From: Heligmosomoides polygyrus polygyrus
Taxonomy: Eukaryota; Nematoda; Chromadorea; Rhabditida; Heligmosomidae
Direction: 5' to 3'
NCBI GenBank assembly: GCA_947396885.1
Contig: OX377204.1
Location: forward strand, 23,133,706 to 23,197,705
Length of the DNA stretch: 64,000 nt
Numbering within the stretch: position 1 is the first letter of the stretch; every line of letters begins with the position of its first letter. This document shows positions 22,101 to 32,218 of the stretch, piece by piece. Below the pieces are notes generated by a model. It was given only the letters and a program-made list of their open reading frames with translations. It did no database searches and had not been told where the DNA came from. The position numbers and the translations under genes were made by a program.

Positions 22101-25100
22101 AGTCCGAGCCAAAAATGCGTTCCAATGCGACGCTGGCCACCCCATGTCGACGACGACCGTCCGCGGACGTACCGCGGACACTCCCGCGGGAGTATACCAT
22201 AGACCTTAAGAGTCGAGGTTCCCGGGCCTAGCTTATAGGCGCCCAGAGCTCACCTGCACTTGCCTGCGACCCATTGCAGCTTTCGCCAGTTAGGTAGCGG
22301 AAGTGCTAGGACAAGGAGTAACCTTTCCTCGTGGAACGGAGCCTGCCCAGAGGATGTGGGACAGACAGTGGCTCACTGCGACGTCGGGTCCTTGAAGCGT
22401 CGCACTGTTATGATTAAACGGAATTCCCACTACCTGCAATATCGGACATGCCGCTCCACACTTGCAAGAGCGATGTACAAGAGCAATGGCGGCGCTTTTT
22501 GCATTTTTTTAATTTTTCAACTCGTTTAGAATTCCATTCTTCGAAATTAGACATACGTATATATCCGACTTTACCAGCACAAGCACTGTTTTTTGACTTA
22601 CGAATCCTAATAAAGTTGTACAATGCATATAGGCCCGACAGAATCAATCGAGTCGGCGCAACTAATTGGGTAGTGAATTTCCTTTGTCGAAAGCAGCTTA
22701 TCTATTAGGTTGTAACGAAATAAATGGCACTGAACCACTGTAAATTTAAACAGTTAATATCTCGGCTTGTAGGCAAGTTTATTAATCGAAATAAAAACCT
22801 TCTGATTCTACACATCTTTGCCAACGTGACACATGCTTTTTTATCCCAGTAGCATAAAAATCAGAAGTTCTGGAACTGACGAAATCTTCGAAGGCACTTT
22901 CGGCATCCTGTTGGCATTTGAATATTTTCCCTGCCAAGAAGTCGCCAAGATGCTTGAATAAATGGTAGTCTGTTGGGGAGAGGTCGGGAGAAAACGGAGG
23001 ATGTGGTAGAGTTTCAATGCTCAGCTCATTCAATTTCTGCAACGTCATTCGTGCTACATGGGGGCGAGCATTGTCGTGCAGAAGGAGAACTCGCCTTCGG
23101 TTTACCAAGGCCGGCCGGATATCCTTCAACTTTTTCATGATTTCTTCAATTTCAATGCAGTACTTCTCTGCCGTGATGGATTCACCGGGAGGGAGGAAGC
23201 TGTGGTGAATAATTCCCAGCGAACACCATCATACTGCCACCATTACTTTCTTTTGGTGCAATTCCGGCTTCGCAAAAACCTTGGGGCTCTCATCGCTGCC
23301 CACCCACTGTGCCGATCGTCGCCTGTTGTCGTACATTATCCATTTCTCGTCACAGGTTACGATGCGATCAAGGAATGGGTCCGTTTCGTTCCGTAGAAGC
23401 AGTGCGGACGAGATCTCATATCGTCGGTTTCTTTGCTCCTCAGACAGCTCGTGAGGCACCCATCTTTCCAGCTTTTTGGTCTTTCCAATTTCCTTCAGAT
23501 GCCGGGCAGCTGTGTTGTGACTGACGGCAAGAACCTTCGCTATCTCCCTGGTACCTTTGTGTGGATCCTCCTCTACCACATCTCTCAGCTTGTCCTCATC
23601 AACATCACTATGCCTCCCACGACCTTCATGTTCTTCCAAGCTCTCATCTCCAATCCGGAACTTCTGATACCAACGATACGCCGTCCGAATTGTAGAACAT
23701 CCTTTACCGAATGCGGCGTTGATCTTCTCGTCCGCCTCTTTAGCTGTAGTGCCCTGCTTGAATTCATACAAGTAAATGCCTCGGATTACCCTTTTGTCCA
23801 TCTGCAAAAAAGTCAATAAAACTCTAAAGATTTCCCACTTTTACATAGAAAATATGGTAGTCACCGATAGAGCAGTTTGCGCTTCTAAATGATATGCCAC
23901 GTGTTACGGTTTGTTCTTGATCAAACGCGTAAAGACGCGCCAAAAATGGCGCGAGCCAGTGCCATTTAATTCGTTACAACCTAATAAATACACGAAAAGT
24001 ATGGCAGACCACTCAGCTTCTATATGTCTACCATGTAAGCTTCGCAATTGCACCAAGTATGGCGGATGTTCAACTTTGTGCTGTATTGAACGCACAGCCG
24101 TATTCGGAGCGCAATAATATGTATGTCAAGTTTCAAATATGCCGTCTGCAGCTTGTACATTTTTAGGCAGTCAAAAGTTATACGAGAGGGCACAGCGATG
24201 CAGCTCATCAAGATGCGAAGTTATAGCGGTGCGAGAAGCAGGTTTCGCTTGTGTGACAGACTTTATCCCATTTCAGTCGACCACTGCAGGAAGACGGGCG
24301 GGAGTCGTTGGATACACCGCCCTCAGAAAGGGGCAGGGCAAGGGGCGCGCCGAGGACAAGATGTCCGGGTCCCTGCCTTCACATGGGGGCATCGCATTTC
24401 AAATCACTTCTCTTGGCCCTGCGTCTCTATCCTGAACTGAATTTGTTCCTGAGACAAGAGTCAGGACCTTGTTCACCACACTTGGAACAAAAATTACCGA
24501 AAATGCCGAAAATTTAAGGAATTGTAGTGAAAATTGAAATATCTAGAGAGAAGAGCGGCGTTCTCCTTTCCTCAACTGCCTCCATAACCGAACCGGCTGG
24601 AAAATGATTTCAGGGGCCGGATTCATCAAGGACTAACCCGTGGGTTTAGGGGGTAGAGATACCCACGATGAAGCCTGCGTTTCTGACTCTTGCCTTATCT
24701 CCACCTGATTCTTATCTTATCTCTACCCCTTATACCCCGCATACCCACGGGTTTAATTGTTGATGAATTCGGCCCTAGAGTTCCCCTAGATGCGCTTCCC
24801 AATCGTCCCCTATCAGGTTGTTAGGTTTTTGCATGATGTCACGCAATTAACGACGGTTTCGAGCACAGCAAACTTGTCCAAATAGGGCGGCGCGGGCAGT
24901 ACGGGAAGTGGGCGGCGGTCAGCACGGTGTACCGAACGACTGCCCCCACAGGAAAACGCGGTGAACTACATAACTGCGAGGCAATGTCAACCAACGAAGG
25001 ATTTGGGATGCCTTCACACATTACTTGAATGCAAGGGCCTAGCTCGCTAGAGACAAATGTCGACGTCGTCAAATTCAGACGTGTCCTTGAACGGCCTCGT

Positions 25101-28100
25101 CCACGACACTAAACTGTCAGAAATCGATTTTCCAAGATTGGTCGAGATTATTTCCATTCGATAGACTTTCTGTGTTTTGACAGACGGTCTTACGAGTGTG
25201 GATAACTAAGCCTTCGACCTTTTTCGGGCGCAGCTTTAAAACGACAGCTGGGCCTTAAACAGTTTAGACGACTGAGTTCTGAGCAAGACATCGTCAAGTA
25301 TTGTAAGTCTTCTGTCTGCGGACACATTTGTGGGTCGTTAGCTCGTCGCGTCTTCCTACAGTGATCGACTAAAATGGAAAAAACCGTCATACAAGCAGAG
25401 CCTGCATACTCGCACCGCTGTCATCATCATCATCATTTTCAGTAGCGTTTGTCCCGCTTGGTGGCGGGGTCCGCTCTTTTGGTGTGGTGACGCCATTTCT
25501 CCCTATCAAATGCTTGATCAGGATGCACACCAGGAGCCGGATTCATCAACCACTTACCGGCTGTAAGTGGCGCAACTAACCACGAAACCCGCCATTCGGC
25601 CGATTCATCAAAACGTGGTTATTTAAATCCGGCGTATCCGTTACGCCGGATCTGAGGCTGGAGTGCCCGGTAACCGCTACCGGGGTGCAGCTCTTGCGCT
25701 CCACGGCTAAACGGTGACCCAGTCGCAACGAATTGCCATCACTTAAGGCCCCCACAGAGTTCTGCGGCAGCGCCGCTCGCCGCTATGGTTAAGGATAGGG
25801 CAGGGACGCCGCAGGCGGCAAGCTCTGCGACTCTGCCCTATGGTTAAGCATAGGGCAGTGGTGCTGCCGCAGAACTCGGTGGGGGCCTTTACCGCGAATT
25901 TGATGAATCGCAACTCGCGGTTAGTGAGCCGCTGACGGATAGTAACGGTAACAGGTGGTAAGATTTACCTCCGTTCTCATTGATGAATCCTGCCCCAGCT
26001 ATCTTTAAGTCTCTTTAAATCGATGTCCGTTCCTCCACGTGGTGCCACTGTAAACCGCTTGCCTTTGCAAGTCGACTAATCACGGACAATCGAATGCAGG
26101 CGACAGGCCCTATGATAGGCAGGCCTACGAACATTTTGCGTCACATCATATGGTTAATGGCGTTTCAGAGATTTCGAGATAATACTCGCACCGCTATAAC
26201 TTCGTCTTTTTATGAGCTGCATTGCTTTGCAATCTACTGAGAATTTTTTACTCTATACAAAATCAACAAGTTATGGGGGATTGATTCGAACTCGGTTATT
26301 GTAGCGCTCTTAAACCGCTTCCAGTTTCAACGCGTCCGTGGAACATCCGGTATTGTCGGCCCCGACGAAACTGTAAAACTCATTGTATGCTAGGCTTACA
26401 AAAGTCAATTATTTTTAATGCTTCTTGCGTACTTAGATAAACTGTTTTCCATAAGCTATGTTCACTCTGAAAGTGGTCGCGCCGACTCGACTGAATCTGG
26501 CGGACTTTATTGGAAGTTGCATGGTAAAAGATAGAGCTTGAGCTGATAAACTCAAGTATACGCCTTTTATTTCGGAATATCACCACCTATATATAAAAGA
26601 GTTTCTCCGTGGAGTGATCTAACCTAAGTGAGGTACGCCGCTTCATCCACAGGGAGAGCGGTCGAGTGATCTAACCGAAGTGAGATGCGCCGCATCATCC
26701 ACAGGGAGAGCGGTCGAGTGATCTAACCGAAGTGAGATACGCCGCATCCCCACAGCGAGACCGGTCGAATGATCTAACCTATGTGAGATATGAGCACCTA
26801 TCACCATCACCATCATCACCACCTATCATCACGACCTTTGTCCGTGGAGTTATCTAACCTAAGTGATGTACGCCGCATCATCCACAGCGAGGGCGGTCGA
26901 ATGATTTAACCGAAGTGAGGTACGCCGCATCATCCACAGCGAGGGCGGTCGATGATCTAACCTGAATGAGGTACGCCTCATCATCTACAGCGCGGGCAAA
27001 ATTTGCTATTGAACGTGGGATGTTGCTGAAGCAGGAGAAACGCAGCCCTTTACTGCTTAACACAACAGCACCTACGCGCTTTTCTGAGCGTCCAGATTCA
27101 GAAGCCGACTTCGTGCCATTAGCATGAGAAGACCACTAAAGGGCTAAGGGTTGAAGGGAGACTTTGAGGGTGGAGAACCGACGGCGATCAGGAGGCAACG
27201 ACCAGAAGGAGCATCGTGATGGTCGATGGGGAGAGCAATGAAGCAGGCCATGAGGTGGCACCAAGAAGATTTTAGGCAATATGTAGGGATCATGAGGGAG
27301 TTACCAATCAGGGGAAGGAGGACGTTAAGGAGGATCAGCAAGGGGATCCATTACCATTAAGAGAGACCGGATTTAGAGGATGTGACACCGATGTCACACA
27401 ATGTGCGTTCGCTCGCCGTCGTCTTGAAGGAGTATCCCGAGGGGGAGGAGGGGAGGAATTTACCTGGAAGAAGGGACCTGGAGACGGGACCAGGACGGGG
27501 AATCAACAAGAAGGGAGCCGTAAGGGAATTCATACGGAGAACAAGGAATCTGCCATATGCATAGCCTCTTCATGCTCGACACAGCGGCGACTGTGCGCGC
27601 TTCTGAGTTTCTTGATCCAGAAAACGGGTCCCCTACGTCGCGCAGCAAGCATCCTGATTCTGAATACGTGCCACCGACCGTGCCGTGAACGTGTGAGGAC
27701 CACTAGGAAGGTGGTAGAGAAGCGCGGTAAGAGGACCTCTATGGTGGACCAGGAGAGCGACCAGGAAGGAAAGGAAGAACCTGGAGGAGAGGCCAGGACG
27801 GGGAAACCAGCAAGAAGAGACCAGTAGGTGTCAGTAATGGAAACAAAGAAGTAGGCCAGTAGTTGGGATCAGGAAGGTGGGGGACTAAAGAGGGGGAAGG
27901 AACACCATTAAAGGCGGACCAGCAATTAGATCCAGTAGGAAGAATCGAGAGAGGGGGACCTGGCTTCGGAAGACATGTCAACGACAGCTTGAAACGCTTG
28001 CTGTTGAGCATGAGAACGATTGCGTAGGAACAACCTGAGGGACAGAAGTACTGCGCAGCACAAACCAATGACATTACTGGCCGGTCAGGAAAGAATGTCT

Positions 28101-28933
28101 ATGATGAAGGTACCGAAGTGGTGAAGGGCTTGATGCCAATAACGTACGCACCAAGTTTCCAGATGCTAGCGAATTTTATGTTTTACAAAAACTACTTTCC
28201 ATAGGTCAGTAATGCTACAAAGTCGCGCGAAGCGCGCAAGTGCGAGACACGCCGTTAGGCTTGTCGGAGCACTTGTGGAATCCTAAAGGAGTTATTAAGA
28301 AACGGTTTATTGCGACGCAAAAAAAGGACACTATTACTCTTGCATGCCGCCGCTCTTGCTTGTTCGACATCGTACATACGTATTGTAACACGACCCCTGG
28401 GCCCATTCAATGCACCATGGCTTCTGAATAGTTTATTATAATAAATAAATAAATTTCAAATTAAACCCCTTCAATAAAAGGGGATTCACCCCTCCTCTAA
28501 AAGGTGGCAAGACTCGCTGGTTGTCATTACACGTTCATAACGAACACATTGGAGCCTATTCCGATCTTTAGTGGGAATTCTTAGTCCACAGACGGTACAG
28601 TTCAACCAGCGCACAGTAATGAGGTCTGTTTAGCTAGCGCAGTCGTTGCATATGAATCGAGGCATCACCGGGCTTACGGCCGGAATGAGTCAGCTGCAAG
28701 CGCTGGCTCGTTTCGGACTTCTCGGCAAGCTGGATCAAGAGGTACTCTGCCTTCACTTAACCGTTAGGCTCTCCTAAAGCTCTGGCTGTATTTAGGTCCT
28801 CGATCAAGGCCAGGAAGCCTACGCATTTGCGCCGTTCCTGGAGGACATGGACTACATGGACAACGCGTCGGTCTACTCTCCCGACGAGAAGCCTCCTCCA
28901 ATTCTCCTTTCGAAAAGCCTTTTCATCAACTGA
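19191..28933 (+). CDS. TWK-type two-pore-domain potassium channel, seven exons, 5' partial
   Basis: A plasma-membrane K+ leak channel. Exons: 19191-19340, 19393-19594, 19673-19815, 21384-21539, 21600-21758, 28643-28741, 28796-28933 (TGA). All junctions are GT-AG and the phases match, giving 348 residues. M1 is LGLVVTCVAYIVLGAYLF (about 9-26). Pore 1 ends IPVGYGNVCP (114-123), its filter glycine split by an intron. M2 is LLLIIYGIIGIPLALVTM. M3 is GLFLSLLCFYPVIGGLLF, pore 2 is TIGFGD (210-215) and M4 is VIYLVFFLIFGVILVTITI. The tail includes NRGITGLTAGMSQLQAL and ends ILLSKSLFIN. The M1-P1 loop has NVS and NQS glycosylation sites. The N-terminal cytoplasmic exon(s) were not found upstream, and the M2-M3 linker is unusually short, so one small exon in 19816-21383 may be missed. 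The 21759-28642 intron contains a mariner and several MITEs. Family assignment is firm; the subtype is not. Confidence 0.93.
19816..21383. other. K+ channel intron with AT-rich repeats and a MITE fragment
   Basis: Contains two copies of the AT-rich dispersed repeat (about 19905-20125 and 20400-20770) and a partial MITE of the CGGATTCATCAAC family (about 21020-21232, ending CGTTGATGAATCCAG). I see no linker exon that I can support. Confidence 0.6.
21798..22206. mobile_element. MITE with TTAGGCCTATGGTATACTCC ends, carrying a nested MITE
   Basis: Inverted ends AGGCCTATGGTATACTCC (left) and GGAGTATACCATAGACCT (right), flanked by TA at 21796-21797 and 22207-22208. The interior is GC-rich. The termini closely resemble those at 31215 and 49859 (AGGCCTATGTTATACTTC). 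A second MITE (21817-21980) sits almost at the left end. Confidence 0.82.
21817..21980. mobile_element. MITE of the CGGATTCATCAAC family, nested copy
   Basis: Ends GGGATCGGATTCATCAAC and GTTGATAAACCCGGCCCC. The interior has ACCCATGGGTATAGGGGTAG and the partly complementary CCCCTTATACCCCGCATACC. Same family at 24613-24775, about 30150-30283 and 32592-32732. Confidence 0.8.
22705..23984 (-). mobile_element. Nearly intact mariner element in a K+ channel intron
   Basis: 1280 bp with 28-bp inverted termini (TTAGGTTGTAACGAAATAAA at the left, TTAATTCGTTACAACCTAA at the right), flanked by TA at 22703-22704 and 23985-23986. It carries a full-length transposase frame with a single nonsense codon. It is the youngest-looking element in the window: termini match at all but about one position. 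It lies on the antisense strand of the channel gene in the 6.9-kb intron. Confidence 0.97.
22782..23816 (-). pseudogene. mariner transposase, one premature stop
   Basis: The cut-and-paste transposase of the element at 22705-23984: 345 codons including the stop, the usual mariner length. The N-terminal half has two helix-turn-helix units that bind the termini (KRVIRGIYLYEFKQGTTAKE; REIAKVLAVSHNTAARHLKE). The linker reads WVPHELSEEQ. The catalytic triad is visible: VTCDEKWIMYDN, LLHDNARPHVA, and SPDLSPTDYHLF, spaced as D,D34D. A TGA at about 23229-23231 replaces the first tryptophan of the usual VWW motif, splitting the gene into 196- and ~148-codon parts with no frameshift. It is probably inactive as it stands. 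ATG at 23816 or, six codons in, at 23801 could each serve as start. Confidence 0.96.
24222..25421. mobile_element. Non-coding DNA element with ~84-bp inverted ends
   Basis: The left end (24222-24305: TAGCGGTGCGAGAAGCAGG, then CAGTCGACCACTGCAGGAAG) is matched in reverse complement by 25336-25421. A third related end lies at about 26180-26230 (CTCGCACCGCTATAACTTCG), so the true outer border may be farther right. There is no transposase. A CGGATTCATCAAC-type MITE is nested at 24613-24775. Confidence 0.68.
24613..24775. mobile_element. MITE of the CGGATTCATCAAC family
   Basis: Ends GGGGCCGGATTCATCAAG and TTGATGAATTCGGCCC. The interior is close to the copy at 21817-21980 (GATACCCACGATGAAGCC, CCCCTTATACCCCGCATACC). 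Confidence 0.85.
25549..25996. mobile_element. Longer MITE with similar GGATTCATCAAC ends, carrying a nested MITE
   Basis: Ends AGCCGGATTCATCAACC and TTGATGAATCCTGCCCC. The interior differs from the 160-bp family (CTTACCGGCTGTAAGTGGCG, CGCGAATTTGATGAATCGC). It interrupts an older sequence that continues from about 25415-25548 to 25997-26100. Confidence 0.78.
25746..25889. mobile_element. 144-bp MITE nested inside another MITE
   Basis: Inverted ends GGCCCCCACAGAGTTCTGCG and CGCAGAACTCGGTGGGGGCC, flanked by TA at 25744-25745 and 25890-25891. The interior has paired CTATGGTTAAGGATAGGGCA repeats. Confidence 0.9.
26604..26995. repeat. ~62-bp minisatellite
   Basis: About six units built on GTGATCTAACCGAAGTGAG, TACGCCGCATCATCCACAG and CGAGAGCGGTCGA, interrupted by a CACCAT/TATCAC microsatellite at about 26790-26835. 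It lies in the K+ channel intron. There are no unique spacers, and the units vary by point changes. Confidence 0.9.
26996..28642. other. K+ channel intron, purine-rich, partly duplicated
   Basis: No exon is supported. 27000-27150 and 27560-27720 look like diverged copies of one another (each has a CGCGCTTTTCTGAG-like phrase, then CATCCTGATTC/CCAGATTCAGA and GAGGACCACTA). The strand is strikingly GGA/AGG-rich from 27120 to 27960. A small dispersed repeat with GTCGCGCGAAGCGCGC at about 28213-28273 recurs inverted at 43197-43257. Confidence 0.5.
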
Positions 28934-30633
28934 CTTCTCAAATGATGTCGTGCGATGGGAGAAAGAACAGATTCTAGAAATGGTTTCATTGTAGGAGCTG
29001 ATAAAACCACCAATTGATCTACTACTTGTATATGAACTATGTTCAACTTCTTCCTTCTGCCTCACCGGACGTACTAGCTTCACTGGCAGCTGGAACAATC
29101 GATAGTTGCAGGATCATTGCAGAAAACAGGAAAAATGAGGAGTCCTCTCACCCAAGCGGATACGGGGCTGCTTGGAAGTTCTTAGCCTTAGGTGCAGCTT
29201 CTAAATGTCAAGATGTGGTGTGATATTGCATACGTTCTTTGCGTACACCTCCTCTGTGTCATATCCTACATCATTTTTAGAAACTAAAAAAAAATCACTC
29301 TTCCAAAATCTAAACCCACCTGGATTTACTGCCTTCCTCGATCCACCCGACCGCCGCCTGCGTTTTCCCCTTTGGGACTTCTAAAACGAGTGCTCATTGT
29401 TTTAAGAAATATAGCGCGCGCGTGGTAGCACAGCCGGAGGAGGCGCCTCCTGTTACGTGAATCCCGAATCCAGGTTTTTGACTCTGATCCGCCCTGGAGA
29501 AACACTCTATACACCAATCCGAGATCCATTCCCCTCCGAGCGAATGTGCCCAGCAAGGATAAATAGCTGACTATTCCGTCTGATGGCTACCGAAGGCCAA
29601 CATACAATCAGACGTTCTAAACAATATCCCGTAGAAATATAAGATGCGGCGCATCCTAGACCAGGTTGACCAACGCCGTTCTTTATCCTTGTTCTCATTA
29701 CAGAGCTGAATCCAGTCTCCATGAAGCGCAATCACTTCGAACTCAACCGTGCAGTAGGTAAGGAAGTGTGGATGCAACGTATTGAGGTTCGGTTCCCCGC
29801 CAAGCCTGAACTTCTGGATCCCCGCATATGATGGGACAGTTTTTGGATTCGAGAAATATTGTCGATGGCTCTGGCGAAGGTTTAGCAAAAGATGTTGATG
29901 GGAAGCGTGCTACCAATTAATAATTGGGCGCGATAGGTACTGATAACACCTCGATGCAAGTCTAAAAGCGCAAGACTATTGGTCGGGGAGGGACTGATGC
30001 TCTCGCTTCAATTAGGGTGGAAATAAATGCAACGTAAAGTACAACCGTGAGTGAAAAGCGGCTCTAGGGGACGAGGGCCTTTTATATTTAGTGGTTATTC
30101 TTCCCGATAAGTGTGCTTACCTCATGTTCCCTGGTCGTTGAGCCGAAATCATCAACATTAAGCCCGTGAGCGTAAGTGGATAGACATACCCACGATGAGG
30201 CGTTCATATCTACCCATTTTTTTACCTCTACCCCATATACCTTGCATACCTGCGGGTTTTACTGTCGACGATCCGGTCTCTTGTAATCGGTCAAATGAAG
30301 GATTCAAGCAGCATTCCTAGTTGAGGGGGAAATTAAAAAAAATACGGCTGAATGAAAAAAAAAACCAGAAGCAAATTCAAGCAACTCTGCCTATCGCACA
30401 GCGAAACAGTCGACGGGCACTCGACTGCGTCAGGAGTCGCATTAGGACGTGATGCGACAATAGAGGGTGTTGGACGCGAAAGCGTCAGAGAATTAATTGC
30501 TTTAAACGAGAGTTACAGGCGAGTGGAGTTTCACCCTCAAGTTCATATTGCTTCTTTATGCTTGCTCCAGGTGTCCGGTTTAGCTGGAGTGGATCTGTGG
30601 CCACTAATACCGAATCGGAGTAGATTTTGAGCG

Positions 30634-30700
30634 CGACACTTGGATTGGAACATGATTTCCCTCGCGCGAGGAGGGAAATCATGTTCCAATCCAAGTGTCG
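30634..30700. repeat. Perfect hairpin, 30-nt arms, 7-nt loop
   Basis: CGACACTTGGATTGGAACAT... (634-663) pairs perfectly with 671-700; the loop is GCGCGAG. No similarity to the other hairpins or MITEs in the window. Confidence 0.95.
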
Positions 30701-30981
30701 AGGCCGAAACTGAACATTGAGACACGCACATCTCCACTTGATGACTCTGAGCGCACTAAACTGCTTAGCAGTGAAGTGCGCAACTGGATCAGGGAAGGGA
30801 TTCCGGGGTGAGGTCCATCCCAGCTGCTTGTGTGGAAACTGCTTTCGTTTCCCGGGGGGGGGGGGGTCCACAGTTTGCTTCTGTAGAAGCGCATACAGCT
30901 GGAAAAATAGGTACAAAACACCGGGAAAATGTTAGACGCCAACACCCCTAAATCTCAACCAGTCAATTGCAATGCAAAAAC

Positions 30982-31055
30982 CCCCGCAGGAGAACCGAAC
31001 CTCTGACCTCCTTCGCATGAATCAACGCCACCATCCATTGCGCCACGATTCGCCT
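30982..31055 (-). repeat. tRNA-like segment (SINE head)
   Basis: The - strand reads GTGGCGCAATGGATGGTGGC (box A-like) then CAGAGGTTCGGTTCTCCTG (box B-like). There is no good acceptor or anticodon stem that would make it a functional tRNA gene. Confidence 0.55.
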
Positions 31056-31214
31056 GCCAGTGACGCAACTAAGGGCGTACAAGAGGCCCATCGATCAAAT
31101 CTCTACGTGGAAGCCGACGCAGCCCCCGTGTACGGCTCGTCGAAAAGTGTGCTCCAGCTGCGATTGCGCGCTCCTATGCCACCCATCTAATCCGATCTGG
31201 TTCCTGTAATCTTA

Positions 31215-31898
31215 GGCCTATGTTATACTTCGGCGACGTGTCGCCGACGTCGGCGACGCTGTGCTGTAGGGGCTGCTACGCACTGCGTAGCAGCCCGCAC
31301 ATCACAGCGTCGCCGGCGACGTCGCCGAGAGCTCCGCAGAGGGTGTTATACTTCCGCCGCCGACGTCGCCACAGACGCGTCACCAACGTCGCCACAGACG
31401 GCCGACGACGTCAGCGTCACCGACTGCTAGTGAAACCTTTGAACACTTATCCATCCTTCTAAAAGCCAAATTTGGTTAGTAAGAGAAAATTCGGCAGATT
31501 AACAATGGTCGAGCAGACTACCGTACATACAGAACAAAAAATTATCATCAAGTCTTGAAGCATTAAGAAGAATTAAGAATTAAAATTTCTTTTGAAGATG
31601 AAGAAAGGCATAACTAAAATGCATGCAAATTCGAGGCAGATTTGATCACTTAGCCTTTCTATGGGCAGACTGGTTACCAAATGATGACATTGAAAACCCG
31701 CTCCGATGGTAAAAATGCGCTCCGATACTCTCCTGTCAACGTCGTCCCCGACGCCGCCACAGGATCTGTTGACGACGTCGCCGACGTCGACCACGCGTCT
31801 GTGGCGACGTCGGCGACGTCGGTGGTGACGTCAGCGTCGGCGACGTCGGTGACGGGTCGCAGCGTCGGCGACGCGTCGCCGAAGTATAACATAGGCCT
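31215..31898. mobile_element. TATACTTC-family MITE, 684-bp copy
   Basis: Ends AGGCCTATGTTATACTTCGG and CCGAAGTATAACATAGGCCT, flanked by TA at 31213-31214 and 31899-31900. The ends are rich in GCGACGTCGGCGACG palindromes. A perfect GGGCTGCTACGCA/TGCGTAGCAGCCC hairpin lies near the left end. It is the same element as 49859-51296 in the opposite orientation, with ~730 bp of interior deleted. Confidence 0.95.
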
Positions 31899-32218
31899 TA
31901 GCGAGTTTCGTTTGGCTGGCGCGTGTCCGCCCGATGCTCTGATTGGTTTTGATTAGCTGGCGCGGCGCTGCCTGCTGCCTAAGTTACCAACTAGGACCTT
32001 TTCGTTGTCTTATTGGCAACGAAAGTCGTTTATGGCAGGCATTCGTGGCTACTAGTAGGAATAGCTGATCTCGTAGCAATGTGGCTCGAAGAGGGGATAA
32101 CCTTGCATTCAGTTGTTCTCTGCACGTAAATGCACAATTAGATCTGAAGTGGTCTGGCCCTGTTCACCACAACGATAATCGGGCATACCAGAGCTACATA
32201 GAATCCCTGGGGGATCGT

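Larger units (their letters stand above)
28934..31214. other. K+ channel 3' flank and intergenic repeats
   Basis: No gene supported. Contains a SINE fragment (29415-29500), a CGGATTCATCAAC-type MITE relic (30150-30283), a perfect hairpin (30634-30700), a 13-G run (30854-30866) and a tRNA-like segment (30982-31055). A 105-residue - strand frame at 29571-29888 matches no family I know. Confidence 0.45.

Noticed and set aside
26604..26995. Regular repeat array resembling a CRISPR
   Set aside because: Units are contiguous ~62-bp tandem repeats without unique spacers, and the DNA is eukaryotic.
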